From assembly GCA_023663235.1 (NCBI GenBank), contig JAMPHW010000001.1, positions 1 to 50,260 on the forward strand: a DNA stretch of 50,260 nucleotides. Direction: 5' to 3'. Below the pieces are notes generated by a model, which saw only the letters and a list, made by a program, of their open reading frames with translations, was not told the origin of the DNA and made no database searches. This document shows positions 32,113-41,514 of this stretch, piece by piece (within the stretch, counting starts at the first letter, position 1; each line of letters begins with the position of its first letter). Source of the stretch: Ruminococcus sp. (GTDB lineage Bacteria > Bacillota_I > Bacilli_A > RF39 > UBA660). The translations under genes were made by a program, and so were the position numbers.

Positions 32113-34380
32113 ATGGCAAAGAAGAAAAAAACAAAAGCATCAGAAAAAGAAAGCTTTGAATATAGTGTAGAATTAACAGGACTTATATTAATTTTAATTG
32201 GATTAATTGGTTTTGGCTTTGGTCCAGTCGGTTCTTATATCAAGAAATTTGCAATGTTTCTTGTGGGAGGATGGGCTTGGATATTTCTTTTAATATTTCT
32301 TTTAGTACTTGGAAGTTATATGTTGTTTAAACGTAAATTACCTAAATTCTTAAGTCAACGTTTAATAGGTTTATATGTTATTATCATTATTATTTTAGTC
32401 GCTTCTCATTTCGGTTTTATAAGAGAATGTAAAAATGCTGGCGATATTTTCGAAACAACTATTAATCAATATATGGATAGAATCTCAACAATCGGTGCTA
32501 ATACTGCTTTATTTACAAGTGGTGATACCTCTATTGAAATAGGTGGTGGTATTGTTGGAGCTCTATTCTCCGTTGTTCTAAGCTCCCTTTTTGGACTTAC
32601 TGGAACTAAAATAGTATCTGTAATTCTTGTCATATTTGGTTGTATCCTTTTATTTAACGTTACCCTAGCAGATATTTTTACTAAATTTAAAAATGGCTTC
32701 AAATCTATGCAAATTCCTGAAGTTCCCAAAGCTGATATTCCAAAAGAACCTATAATAACTGGTTCTAAAATGTATGATTATGAAGAACATAAAGATTTTA
32801 CCGAAGAACCTCTTCCTCCTAAAGATGATAAAATTGTTATTACTAGCATGGAGGAATTAAAAAACATTAAAGAAGAACCTAAAGAAAGCTTAGAAGAACC
32901 AACAAAGAAAACTTATGAAATAAATTCTAGCTACACTCTTCCCCCATTATCTCTATTAGATGATGTTAAAGAATCTAAAAAAGTTAACTCAAACAACTTC
33001 ATAAGAAGTAATAAAGAAAACCTAGAAAGAGTCCTAAATGATTTCCAAATAAAAGGCCAAGTAGTCGAAATACATATTGGGCCTGCTGTTACTCAATATG
33101 AAGTTAAAGTTCCAAGTGGTACTAAAGTTAGTCGCATAAGTGGTATTAATAAAGAAATAGCTCTTGCCCTAGCTGCTAAAGATGTTCGTATTCAAGCTCC
33201 CATTCCAGGAAAAAGCACCATCGGTATTGAAATTCCGAATCCGAGTATAAGTATGGTTCAATTTAAAGAAGTACTTGCTTATGAAAATAAAGAAAATAGT
33301 GGTGCCAAAATACTTGTTGCTTTAGGAAAAGATATCATGGGTAAACCTGAACTTGTTGATTTAGCTAAAATGCCTCACCTTTTAATCGCTGGTTCTACTG
33401 GTTCTGGTAAATCTGTATGTACTAATACTATTATCTGTTCTATTTTAATGCGATATAAACCTGATGAAGTAAAATTAATGCTAGTTGATCCTAAAAAAGT
33501 TGAATTATCCAATTATAATGGGGTTCCTCACCTATTATGTCCTGTTGTAAGTGACCCTAAAAAAGCTAGTATTGCCCTTCAAAAATTAGTCGCCGAAATG
33601 GAAAAACGCTATGACTTATTTAGTGAAAAAAATGTTAAAAACATTGGTAGTTATAACGAATTAGTTGATAAAGAAAATAAAAATAAAGATACTCCAACTC
33701 CACATATGCATTATATAGTTGCTATAATCGATGAGTTAGCTGACTTAATGTTAGTAGCTTCTAAAGAAGTTGAAGATTCTATTATGCGTATTACCCAAAT
33801 GGCTCGTGCCGCTGGTATTCATTTAATTGTTGCCACCCAAAGACCTTCAACTGATGTCATTACAGGTGTTGTAAAAGCAAACATCCCATCTCGTATAGCT
33901 TTTGCTGTAGCATCTAATATCGATTCACGTACTATCTTAGATTCTAGTGGAGCTGAAAAACTGCTTGGTAAAGGTGATATGTTATATTTACCTATGGGTT
34001 CTAACGTGCCTACTCGTATTCAAGGTTGTTTCATAAATGATGATGAAATAGCAAGAATTATTGGTCATGTATGTAAAGAACAAAGTGCTCATTATGATGA
34101 AAATATGGAAAATCTAAATCCTAATGGCGCTGGTATTCATGGCTCTCCAGGTGAAACAGAAGAATATGATGACCCTTTATATAATGAAATCGTTGAATTT
34201 GCTATTCAATCAGGTAAAATAAGTACTTCTCTACTTCAAAGAAGATTTAGATTAGGCTATAATCGTGCCGCTCGTGTTATTGATTTACTTGAAGAAAGAG
34301 GTATAATTGGACCAGCCAACGGTTCTAAACCTCGAGAAGTTCTAGTTAAATTAGAAGATAATACTAATAACGCTGAATAA
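32113..34380 (+). CDS. ftsK: DNA translocase FtsK/SpoIIIE
   Basis: Septum-associated ATPase that pumps chromosomal DNA during division. The 755-residue protein starts at the ATG of MAKKKKTKAS, after GGTGAATAAA; the in-frame TTG at 32101 precedes that site. Four to five membrane helices lie within residues about 20-195, then an acidic Pro/Glu/Lys linker (about 205-285), the alpha/beta motor with Walker A GSTGSGKS at 427-434, Walker B VAIIDELADLM, RMAQMARAAGIHL-type (here ITQMARAAGIHL) segment, and the gamma winged helix (SLLQRRFRLGYNRAARVID) that reads KOPS/SRS sites. Length is normal for SpoIIIE/FtsK of firmicutes. Confidence 0.97.
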   Translation: MAKKKKTKASEKESFEYSVELTGLILILIGLIGFGFGPVGSYIKKFAMFLVGGWAWIFLLIFLLVLGSYMLFKRKLPKFLSQRLIGLYVIIIIILVASHFGFIRECKNAGDIFETTINQYMDRISTIGANTALFTSGDTSIEIGGGIVGALFSVVLSSLFGLTGTKIVSVILVIFGCILLFNVTLADIFTKFKNGFKSMQIPEVPKADIPKEPIITGSKMYDYEEHKDFTEEPLPPKDDKIVITSMEELKNIKEEPKESLEEPTKKTYEINSSYTLPPLSLLDDVKESKKVNSNNFIRSNKENLERVLNDFQIKGQVVEIHIGPAVTQYEVKVPSGTKVSRISGINKEIALALAAKDVRIQAPIPGKSTIGIEIPNPSISMVQFKEVLAYENKENSGAKILVALGKDIMGKPELVDLAKMPHLLIAGSTGSGKSVCTNTIICSILMRYKPDEVKLMLVDPKKVELSNYNGVPHLLCPVVSDPKKASIALQKLVAEMEKRYDLFSEKNVKNIGSYNELVDKENKNKDTPTPHMHYIVAIIDELADLMLVASKEVEDSIMRITQMARAAGIHLIVATQRPSTDVITGVVKANIPSRIAFAVASNIDSRTILDSSGAEKLLGKGDMLYLPMGSNVPTRIQGCFINDDEIARIIGHVCKEQSAHYDENMENLNPNGAGIHGSPGETEEYDDPLYNEIVEFAIQSGKISTSLLQRRFRLGYNRAARVIDLLEERGIIGPANGSKPREVLVKLEDNTNNAE

Positions 34381-34442
34381 AAAAGTTAATTGCAAATAAG
34401 ATTATAATATGTTAAAATACATATATGAAAGGATATGGTTTT

Positions 34443-34952
34443 ATGAATAATAGTAAAAACCAATCACTAAAAAAAGCTTTAATATTTCTATTAAGTATCA
34501 TTGTTATAGGCTTTCTAGCTCTATACATTTATAAATGGATAGATGTTAAAGAACAATCTAAATATATAAAAAGCTATTTAATTGATACCAATACTATTAA
34601 TTTAGAGATGACTGATATTAATGAAATTAGTTCTGTTTTATCTGAAACAGCTAGTGATTATTACATATACATAAGTTATACTAAAGACAAAAACATCTAT
34701 GAATTTGAAAAGAAATTAAAGCCTTTAATAGATAAATATAATCTTCAAAATAACTTCTATTACTTAAATATAACTGATATTAAAGAAAATGATACTAAAT
34801 ACAAAGAAAAAATAACCAAAGAACTTGGTATTGAAACTAAAACATTAAATAAATTACCAGTTATTCTTTACTATCAAAATGGTAAAATCATTAGAAGTAA
34901 TATTCATACTATAAATGATTTCAAAGAATTATTAGAAAGCCAAGAACACTAA
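34443..34952 (+). CDS. membrane-anchored thioredoxin-fold protein without CxxC
   Basis: A 169-residue protein from the ATG at 34443, chosen because AAAGGA lies nine bases ahead; the earlier ATG at 34425 precedes that site. One N-terminal membrane helix (about 12-33) is followed by an outer domain with a thioredoxin-like pattern: YYIYISYTKDKNIYEFEKKL, DKYNLQNNFYYLNITD, and LPVILYYQNGKI, where the Leu-Pro matches the cis-proline position. No CxxC pair exists, so a redox role is unlikely; proteins like this often act as binding or scaffold domains. It follows ftsK by about 60 bases on the same strand. Confidence 0.72.
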   Translation: MNNSKNQSLKKALIFLLSIIVIGFLALYIYKWIDVKEQSKYIKSYLIDTNTINLEMTDINEISSVLSETASDYYIYISYTKDKNIYEFEKKLKPLIDKYNLQNNFYYLNITDIKENDTKYKEKITKELGIETKTLNKLPVILYYQNGKIIRSNIHTINDFKELLESQEH

Positions 34953-34965
34953 TAGTTCTTTTTTT
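34942..34965 (+). terminator. terminator after the thioredoxin-fold gene
   Basis: AAGAAC / GTTCTT stem, ACTAATA loop, then a run of seven T. The stem includes the stop codon. Confidence 0.85.
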
Positions 34966-36139
34966 ATCGCCAATAATTATTATATTCTCCTTCATTTTGA
35001 TAAAAGTTATCCATATCTATTTGCCATTTAAAATAACTATACATATTATTCTTATTATAAGTTTTGAGAACTACTCCAAAAGTACCACCAACACCCCATA
35101 AACTTTCTGCTACATAATATTTGCCATCATTAATACCAACTAAAATAGCTATATGTCCCCCATTTAATTTAGGCCCACTAAGTAAATCTCCTACTTTTAA
35201 ACTATCATTATTTAAAGCTTCTTTAATACTTATCTTATTTCCTAAATCTGTCATATCTTTATAGCTAGTTATACCTGCTCCAATATCTCCTGGATCATAT
35301 CCACCATTTACTAACACCCAAGTAATAAAACCACTACAATCAAGACCATTTCTTCGGTTTTCACCTACAACATTCATATAAATATTACATCCCCATATAT
35401 TAGGCCCTCTTAAACTTTTAATAATACCATCAAATCTTGATGCATTTAAATACAATCCTTTATGATAATATCTACCTTCTCCATCAACATAATAAGTTAC
35501 ATTATTTGTTTCTAACCTTCCATTTTCAGAAAAATAACTTATCTTATAAGGAAATTCTAACGTTAAGAATCGAGCCGCTGCTACCGCTCCTCCTCTTGTT
35601 CCAAGCCCTGCTTCTTTAACTCTATTTTCAAGTATTTTATCAAGTAAATCGTTTTCTTCTTTAGTGTATCTATTACAAGCTAAAAGATTCTTTTTATCAT
35701 TAGGTTCAATAGGTTTAATATTAATTAAATTAGTAACAGTTACTTTTATTTCCTTTTTTAAATCTCCAAGTTGTATAATAATCTTTGTTTCTCCTTCTCC
35801 ACAACCCATTACTAAACCAACTTCATTAACTCTAGCTATATTTTCGTCTAAACTACTAAAAATAACTTTATCTTCTATATCTTTTTCCATATCAAAACTG
35901 TATTCAATAAAAGTATTGTCATTTAAAGCTAAATATATCTCTTCATTTTTTATTTTAATATCTATACCATTATTTTTCTCATTTACTGTCATAGGAATAT
36001 TTAAATAAATAGTTTCCTGTATTAAATTATCTTCAAAAACTAAAGATTTAACATATAATTCTATTCCTATAATTAATAAAACAACTATAATAACTAATAT
36101 TTCAATAGTAACTATATCTTCCTCTTTATTCTTCCTCAT
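34964..36139 (-). CDS. membrane-anchored BIG2 plus NlpC/P60 peptidase
   Basis: A 391-residue protein with an N-terminal membrane helix (about 10-30), a short linker, and a BIG2-like immunoglobulin domain (about 58-138, with SSLDENIARVNEVGLVMG and GETKIIIQLGDLKKEIKVTV). The C-terminal NlpC/P60-type cysteine peptidase (about 160-375) has Cys268 in GLDCSGF and His329 in GGHIAILVG, and SLWG further on may supply the polar third residue. Such enzymes cleave stem peptides of peptidoglycan. The domain order suggests a tethered wall hydrolase used in growth or division. The catalytic pair is intact. Confidence 0.88.
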   Translation of the reverse strand: MRKNKEEDIVTIEILVIIVVLLIIGIELYVKSLVFEDNLIQETIYLNIPMTVNEKNNGIDIKIKNEEIYLALNDNTFIEYSFDMEKDIEDKVIFSSLDENIARVNEVGLVMGCGEGETKIIIQLGDLKKEIKVTVTNLINIKPIEPNDKKNLLACNRYTKEENDLLDKILENRVKEAGLGTRGGAVAAARFLTLEFPYKISYFSENGRLETNNVTYYVDGEGRYYHKGLYLNASRFDGIIKSLRGPNIWGCNIYMNVVGENRRNGLDCSGFITWVLVNGGYDPGDIGAGITSYKDMTDLGNKISIKEALNNDSLKVGDLLSGPKLNGGHIAILVGINDGKYYVAESLWGVGGTFGVVLKTYNKNNMYSYFKWQIDMDNFYQNEGEYNNYWR

Positions 36140-36245
36140 AACTACACAGCCTTCTTAAATCTATTATACCCCAATTTCATATTCCTTATTAAATATAAAA
36201 TATATTATATTTTTATAATATATATTCATTATATCAAACAATCAT

Positions 36246-36272
36246 AAAAAAAGATAATACTTCTATTACCTT
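36246..36272 (-). terminator. terminator of the 36281 gene
   Basis: On the minus strand AAAGGTAATA / TATTATCTTT pair around GAAG, with one G-U pair, followed by TTTT. It lies just past the stop at 36281. Confidence 0.65.
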
Positions 36273-36280
36273 TTGCTACT

Positions 36281-36925
36281 TTATCTAGATTTTTTATTTA
36301 AAGACCTCTTAGCTACATCAATTTCTTCACTATAATATGAATCTTTAAATTCATCTTCAAATTCGCCATATTTAGCTAATTGTAGATATTTACGACGAGA
36401 AGCCCCAACTTTATATAATAATTCTAATTGTCTATTTAAAGAGACTTTTTGCTTTTCAATATCTTTACTTAAATCAACAAAGCTTGGCTCTAAATCATGT
36501 GTTATCTCTTGGCTTACAGCACTTAAGCTTTCTTTTTGAGCATCGATTTCATCTAATCTATCATAAAGATAATCAATTTCTGAATTAAGGCCCTTTCTTT
36601 TTTTATTATTAACTGTTAAGCCAACTAAACTAATGGCTAAAGCTGCTAAACTTAGTTCTCCATATATTGCTGGAACAAGTAAACCATTAACGCAACATAT
36701 AGTGCCAATAATTCCTAAAACTCCAATGCTCCCAAAGACTCCTAACCATTTCTTTATTTTAGATTTTTTACTATATTTTTGAATCATTTGCTTATTTACA
36801 ATTTCTGCTTCATTTTCAAGTTTTACTTCTTCTTCCGTTAATGAGTGAGCTTCTCTAAAATCAGGCTTAACTCTATCATCAACAATTAATACTTTTTTAC
36901 CACTATAAAATAATGCATTTTTCAT
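36281..36925 (-). CDS. two-helix membrane protein with C-terminal coiled coil, unknown function
   Basis: A 214-residue protein. Residues about 1-58 are charged and soluble, two adjacent membrane helices follow (about 61-80 and 84-105, with a short turn), then a long helical tail (about 110-190) with heptad spacing: LNSEIDYLYDRLDEIDAQKE and DLSKDIEKQKVSLNRQLELL. Both ends would face the cytoplasm. No family recognised. It stands alone between the NlpC/P60 gene and nth, with an AAGGGGGAAT site before the ATG and a terminator after it. Confidence 0.78.
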   Translation of the reverse strand: MKNALFYSGKKVLIVDDRVKPDFREAHSLTEEEVKLENEAEIVNKQMIQKYSKKSKIKKWLGVFGSIGVLGIIGTICCVNGLLVPAIYGELSLAALAISLVGLTVNNKKRKGLNSEIDYLYDRLDEIDAQKESLSAVSQEITHDLEPSFVDLSKDIEKQKVSLNRQLELLYKVGASRRKYLQLAKYGEFEDEFKDSYYSEEIDVAKRSLNKKSR

Positions 36926-36989
36926 TAAAATTCCCCCTTAAAAATTAAACATAGTATAACATATATCTAAAAATATGTCAAGTTAGTGA

Positions 36990-37616
36990 CTATTTATTGT
37001 TTTTATAATACTTACAGATATCTTTAAAAAGACAATTTTCACACTCAGGTTTTATCGCTTTACAATTATATCTTCCAAATAAAACTAATTGATGATGTAT
37101 CTTACTCCAAGTGTTTTTAGGAAATTTCTTCATTAATTTTTTTTCAACAGTTAAAACATTATCATTATCTTTAGCTAAGCCTAACCTTTTTGAAACTCGC
37201 TCAACATGAGTATCAACTGCAATCGCTGGAACATCATAAAGATTTGATAAAACAACATTACAAGTCTTTCTTCCTACTCCAGGCAAACTCTCTAAATATT
37301 CCCGATTATTAGGAACATTTCCATCATAATCTTTAATTAGTCTCTCTGCAATAGTTTTTAAATATATTGCCTTTTTGGTATATGATCCACATGATCTTAT
37401 AATATTTTCTATGTCCTTTAAATTCGCCTCGGCAAGAGTTTTTAAATCATATTTATCCCATAAAACTTTTGTAACAGTATTTACTCTTTTATCAGTACAT
37501 TGAGCACTTAAAACTGTTGCAATTAAAAGCTCATAATCTTTATTATAGTTAAGCTCACATAAAGCATCAGGATAATATTTATTCAAAATTTCAATTATTA
37601 CTTCCGTCTTCATCAT
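36990..37616 (-). CDS. nth: endonuclease III
   Basis: DNA glycosylase/AP lyase for oxidised pyrimidines in base-excision repair. The 208-residue protein has the helix-hairpin-helix ESLPGVGRKTCNVVLSN with catalytic Lys117, the catalytic Asp135 in AVDTHVERVSKRLG, and the four-Cys 4Fe-4S cluster at the C-terminus (CKAIKPECENCLFKDIC). Length is normal. The first codons overlap the end of dnaD by 26 bases, the classic dnaD-nth coupling of Bacilli; ATGATG gives two possible adjacent starts. Confidence 0.97.
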   Translation of the reverse strand: MMKTEVIIEILNKYYPDALCELNYNKDYELLIATVLSAQCTDKRVNTVTKVLWDKYDLKTLAEANLKDIENIIRSCGSYTKKAIYLKTIAERLIKDYDGNVPNNREYLESLPGVGRKTCNVVLSNLYDVPAIAVDTHVERVSKRLGLAKDNDNVLTVEKKLMKKFPKNTWSKIHHQLVLFGRYNCKAIKPECENCLFKDICKYYKNNK

Positions 37617-38235
37617 CTAACCAATTATAATCAAATATATCCTTTCTAATTTCATTAAAATCACTCTTTGTTACTAAATGTTTATTAACATCTTCTAAAT
37701 TTTTAAATCCTTTTTTGTGCCATTCATATAAAATCTTATCTATATATCTTAAATTTTTAACTCCATTATATACAGCTTCCCTTAAAGCTCCAATAATAAG
37801 TTCTTCACTAAATCCTTTTTCTAACCAAGCATTTATTATTTCATATTCCATTCCACTTAAAGTTCTGCCAAACTCCGTTTCAAACGTACTATAAATATCT
37901 GTTTTAATCTCCTCTTTAGTAACTTCTTTTTCTTCTTCACCAATCATATTATAAAAATTATCTAAACTAACTTTTTCAATCATTCTGCCTTCAATATCTT
38001 TAATAGTTTCCACACTTATAATTTTTTTTGATAATAAACTATTAAAAGTAACATAACTGCTATCTAATTTTAATCCCAAATTATTACCTAACGCTTCCAT
38101 ATCTAAATAACCATTATAATCATTATCAAAATACATTAACATCAAAAACTCTTCTAAAGAAAGATTTAAACTTCTAGCTTTTTTAATAAATATATTATTA
38201 GTAACATACTTCTTACATTTCCAAAAATTATTCAT
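37591..38235 (-). CDS. dnaD: replication initiation protein DnaD
   Basis: Primosome protein that acts with DnaA and DnaB-type partners at origins. The 214-residue protein has an N-terminal winged-helix half (IFIKKARSLNLSLEEFLMLMYF onward) and a C-terminal DnaB_2 domain with ETEFGRTLSGMEYEIINAW and the family's ALREAVYNGVKNLRYIDKILYEW signature (YxxxIL.xW type). It is translationally coupled on both sides: ATGA overlap with the cca stop upstream and a 26-base overlap with nth downstream. Confidence 0.93.
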   Translation of the reverse strand: MNNFWKCKKYVTNNIFIKKARSLNLSLEEFLMLMYFDNDYNGYLDMEALGNNLGLKLDSSYVTFNSLLSKKIISVETIKDIEGRMIEKVSLDNFYNMIGEEEKEVTKEEIKTDIYSTFETEFGRTLSGMEYEIINAWLEKGFSEELIIGALREAVYNGVKNLRYIDKILYEWHKKGFKNLEDVNKHLVTKSDFNEIRKDIFDYNWLDDEDGSNN

Positions 38236-39323
38236 TTAAGCCACCTTTCTTTATTATTTGCTATATACCTTACTATAACATCTTGCTTATTAATTATTTT
38301 ACCACTAATAATATTATTTTCAAGTTCTCCTAAAATCTTGCTTACTTTATTAGCATTATCTTGACCTATAATATTAATAATTTCTTGAGCGTCAATATCT
38401 ATATCATTACGTTCTTTAATGGGCATATCCTTATATATTTTATTTACCATTTTTTTACTTATATTAAGAATACTAGCCCCTACTTGACTTAAATATAACC
38501 CATATTTATAAATTGTAAAACTATTTATTTTATCACTCTTTATTATTTCTTTTAATTTTCTTATATGTTCTTTCTCTACTTTAGTAAAAGGTATATTATA
38601 ATTAATATCAATCTGTGCATACATAGCCTCTATATTTTTAACAGGTATAATCTTATCATAACTAATCCCAAGAAGCTCTATAATCCCTAATTCTTTTAAT
38701 AGATTTAAACCTTTTATTATATTTTCTGATAATAAGATTTTATCTAATTCCGCTTTTATTCTCGTATTAGATAATGTTAAAATAAGAGCCTTTTCTTTCT
38801 TTATAACTTTATATAATTCTTTATCTAAATTAAAATCTAAAACTATTGCAAATCTTAAAGCTCGCATAATTCTAAGAGGATCTTCTTTTATTTTTAAAGT
38901 AATATCACCAATCATTTTAACTTTCTTATCCCTTATATCTTTAGTACCTTTTAAAAGATCAATTATATCCCCATTTTTATTCATACATATAGCATTCATT
39001 CTAAAATCTCTTCTATTTAAATCTTCAACTAAATTATTAACATAATTAAACTTAATAGGTCTTCTATTGGAATACTCTATCTCTTTACGATAAGTAGTTA
39101 TCTCAAAATTATACTCTTTTTTCTTAAATTCAATTCCTCCTAAATTTCTAGTTGTACTATTAGGAAATATTTTTATTAATTCTTTAGGTGTTGCATTCGT
39201 ACATATATCTATATCAAAAGAAGATTTACCCAATAGTAAATCACGAACATAGCCACCTACAATATAGGCTTCAAATCCTTCATTCTCTAGTTTTTCTATT
39301 ATATTCTTAATTAACTTATGCAA
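38232..39323 (-). CDS. cca: CCA tRNA nucleotidyltransferase
   Basis: Adds or repairs the 3' CCA of tRNA. The 363-residue class II nucleotidyltransferase shows YIVGGYVRDLLLGKSSFDIDIC (Asp-x-Asp metal site), RRDFRMNAICMN, and DPLRIMRALRFA, all diagnostic. Shorter than many bacterial enzymes (about 400) because the C-terminal tail domain is trimmed. The start is TTG at 39323, supported by AGGTGATAA and an extended -10 promoter (39339-39347). It is first gene of cca-dnaD-nth. Confidence 0.93.
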   Translation of the reverse strand: MHKLIKNIIEKLENEGFEAYIVGGYVRDLLLGKSSFDIDICTNATPKELIKIFPNSTTRNLGGIEFKKKEYNFEITTYRKEIEYSNRRPIKFNYVNNLVEDLNRRDFRMNAICMNKNGDIIDLLKGTKDIRDKKVKMIGDITLKIKEDPLRIMRALRFAIVLDFNLDKELYKVIKKEKALILTLSNTRIKAELDKILLSENIIKGLNLLKELGIIELLGISYDKIIPVKNIEAMYAQIDINYNIPFTKVEKEHIRKLKEIIKSDKINSFTIYKYGLYLSQVGASILNISKKMVNKIYKDMPIKERNDIDIDAQEIINIIGQDNANKVSKILGELENNIISGKIINKQDVIVRYIANNKERWLK

Positions 39324-39338
39324 ATTATCACCTAATTA

Positions 39339-39347
39339 ATTATAACA
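39339..39347 (-). promoter_or_regulatory. extended -10 promoter of cca-dnaD-nth
   Basis: TGTTATAAT on the minus strand, 16 bases before the TTG start of cca. Confidence 0.55.
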
Positions 39348-39377
39348 TGTAACTAATGTTTATAGAATAATTTATCT

Positions 39378-40253
39378 TTAAAGTTTATTATTATCTTCTA
39401 AAAATTTCGTAACTTCATCTATTGTTTTATTAAAATCTTTAAAATTAACTTGAAACCAATTAATATCCATTTGATTATTAAACCAAGTATACTGCCTTTT
39501 GGCATAATTCCTCGTATTTTGTTGACATTCTTCCACAGCTTCTTTAAAACTTACTTTATTATCAAAAAATTCATACAATTCTTTATATCCAATCGCTGTA
39601 TTTAAAGCTTTACTCCTAATACCCCTAATATAAAAAGCTTTAACTTCATCTACTAAAGGTATAAGCATATCTAAAAATCTCTTATCTATTCTTTTGTATA
39701 ACTCTTCTCTATCAGTTGTTAAACCAATAAAAGTCGTATCATATAATAAATGATTTTTATCAAGTTTTTGAGTATCTTCACTAAGTAACGTTTTTAAAGT
39801 ACTTACAATTCTTCTTCTATTTTGGTAATCTATTTCTATCGTATCATCAATTTCTTTTATTTTATCAATTATTTCTTTATCGGATAACTCATCAACATAA
39901 TCTAAATTATCTGTATCTACAAAATCATAATTGTATAAAGCTGCTTTAATATAAAGTCCTGTTCCTCCAACAATTATAGGCACATGATTTCTTTTCTTTA
40001 TTTCTTCTATTTTTTCTCTACAATCTTTTTGAAAATCATAAACTGTATAATTATCATTTACTGAAACTATATCTAATAAATGATGCTTAATACCTTCTTT
40101 TTCTTTCTCTGTTACTTTGGCAGTCCCAATATCCATACCCTTATATACTTGAGTACTATCAGCATTTATTATCTCACCATTATAAATTTTAGCTAATCTA
40201 ACACTTAAAGCAGTCTTTCCTACACAAGTTGGACCAACAATACAAACAATCAT
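39378..40253 (-). CDS. miaA: tRNA dimethylallyltransferase MiaA
   Basis: Transfers dimethylallyl to A37 of tRNAs reading UNN codons, making i6A, the substrate of MiaB, which is also in this window (41515). The 291-residue protein has P-loop GPTCVGKTALS (7-17), INADSTQVYKGMDIGTAK (DxxQ active site), HHLLD, IIVGGTGLYIKAALYNYDF and a C-terminal RQYTWFNNQ. Length is slightly short but all motifs are kept. Follows mscL with a two-base gap. Confidence 0.96.
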   Translation of the reverse strand: MIVCIVGPTCVGKTALSVRLAKIYNGEIINADSTQVYKGMDIGTAKVTEKEKEGIKHHLLDIVSVNDNYTVYDFQKDCREKIEEIKKRNHVPIIVGGTGLYIKAALYNYDFVDTDNLDYVDELSDKEIIDKIKEIDDTIEIDYQNRRRIVSTLKTLLSEDTQKLDKNHLLYDTTFIGLTTDREELYKRIDKRFLDMLIPLVDEVKAFYIRGIRSKALNTAIGYKELYEFFDNKVSFKEAVEECQQNTRNYAKRQYTWFNNQMDINWFQVNFKDFNKTIDEVTKFLEDNNKL

Positions 40254-40255
40254 TA

Positions 40256-40687
40256 TTAAGCCTTTTTATTAGATTTACTTTTATTATTTTTCTTTTTTTC
40301 TTCTTTTAGTAAATCTCTTATTTCTTCTAGTAATAGAACTTCTGCACTTTTAGCAGGTATTACTTCTTTTTCTTCCTCTTTATGTTTTAAATGCATAATC
40401 TTATTAATAAATTTAATAAGTAAAAATATACATATAGCAACTATTAAAAAATCAATTATACTTTGAATAAAAGCACCATATTCTATTCTTGTATCCCTAA
40501 ATGTTATTGCTAAATTAGAAAAATTAACTCCTCCTAAAACAAGGCCTAAAATCGGCGTTAAAATATTATTAACTAAACTAGTGACAATCGAAGAAAAAGC
40601 TCCTCCAACAATAACACCAACTGCTAAATCCATTACATTGCCTCTTGCAATAAATTTTTTAAATTCCTCTATATTTTTCTTTAACAT
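40256..40687 (-). CDS. mscL: large-conductance mechanosensitive channel MscL
   Basis: Stretch-gated channel that releases solutes on osmotic downshock. The 143-residue protein opens with EEFKKFIARGNVMDLAVGVIVGGAF (N-terminal amphipathic helix and pore helix TM1), a loop with TFRDTRIEYGAFIQ, TM2 (IIDFLIVAICIFLLIKFINK) and a charged C-terminal helix (EVLLLEEIRDLLKEE) with a Lys/Asn-rich end. Typical length. It precedes miaA on the same transcript; AGAGGTG precedes the ATG. Confidence 0.96.
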   Translation of the reverse strand: MLKKNIEEFKKFIARGNVMDLAVGVIVGGAFSSIVTSLVNNILTPILGLVLGGVNFSNLAITFRDTRIEYGAFIQSIIDFLIVAICIFLLIKFINKIMHLKHKEEEKEVIPAKSAEVLLLEEIRDLLKEEKKKNNKSKSNKKA

Positions 40688-40738
40688 ATATTACACCTCT
40701 ATAAGTATTCTAACATAATTTTTTATATAATTAAAGAA

Positions 40739-40758
40739 AAAACTTCCTAAGAAGTTTT
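40739..40758 (-). terminator. terminator of the secreted-protein gene
   Basis: AAAACTTC / GAAGTTTT stem with a CTAA loop, followed on the minus strand by TTTCTTT. It overlaps the stop of the 40757 gene. Confidence 0.8.
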
Positions 40759-41449
40759 ATACATAAGCATATACTAATAATCTGCCTTTAAATCCTGTAT
40801 TCATTATTTTTTCACAAGATTCATTATTACTACAAGCATTCTCATCAATCCATAAATTTAAAGAGTAGCTTTTAGATTCTCCAGGACTCAATACTCCAGA
40901 AAAATCTGTAGCTCCAGGGAATGATAAAATGAAACTATTATTTACATCAATTCTATCATCACCAGCACCTAAAACATTATCATTATCTTGACTTAAGAAA
41001 TCAAAACTACCACGACTGTCAATATCACTATATTTATGAGCAGTAAGTTGAGTTTTTCCAGTAGTACTATCGGTATTGCTAATCTTTAAAGCATAATTAA
41101 GATTAGTCATTAGTGGATCTAAATCAGTACCACTACTAGCACCTACTCTTGCTAAAACAAGTTTATAATTTACACTTTCATTTTCAGCTTTACAAGTATT
41201 AGTTATAGTAAAATTATAAGGACTTTTACTCATACCTTTATCATCACTCATTGGATAAGAATTGTTAAGTGTTATAGCACTTGTACCATTTCCATCTTCA
41301 TAAGTAATTTCAAAACATCTTGTAGCAAGCACATTATCTTTGTCTTGCACTCCACCCACTGAATAATAAGAGTAACTTGTTCCAATTGTTAAAGTTAACA
41401 AAATCATAATTGTAAGAACACCTAAAGTAATTCTATAACCTTTTCGCAT
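40757..41449 (-). CDS. secreted SipW/TasA-like protein
   Basis: A 230-residue protein from the ATG at 41449. AGGTGATG precedes it at a good distance, whereas the ATG nine bases further upstream lies within that site. A signal/anchor helix (about 8-26, ITLGVLTIMILLTLTIGTSYS) leads to a beta-rich extracellular domain: NSYPMSDDKGMSKSPYNFTITNTC, VNYKLVLARVG, LSPGESKSYSLNLWIDE, with paired Cys. The short anchor followed by a TYSYYS segment and a TasA/camelysin-like sandwich suggests a matrix or surface fibre protein. No dedicated SipW peptidase is encoded nearby, so the match is by pattern only. Confidence 0.65.
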   Translation of the reverse strand: MRKGYRITLGVLTIMILLTLTIGTSYSYYSVGGVQDKDNVLATRCFEITYEDGNGTSAITLNNSYPMSDDKGMSKSPYNFTITNTCKAENESVNYKLVLARVGASSGTDLDPLMTNLNYALKISNTDSTTGKTQLTAHKYSDIDSRGSFDFLSQDNDNVLGAGDDRIDVNNSFILSFPGATDFSGVLSPGESKSYSLNLWIDENACSNNESCEKIMNTGFKGRLLVYAYV

Positions 41450-41514
41450 AAATAACATCACCTATTTTACTTAACTTAATTATAAGATATTTTTCTCATT
41501 TTGAAAAGTCTTTT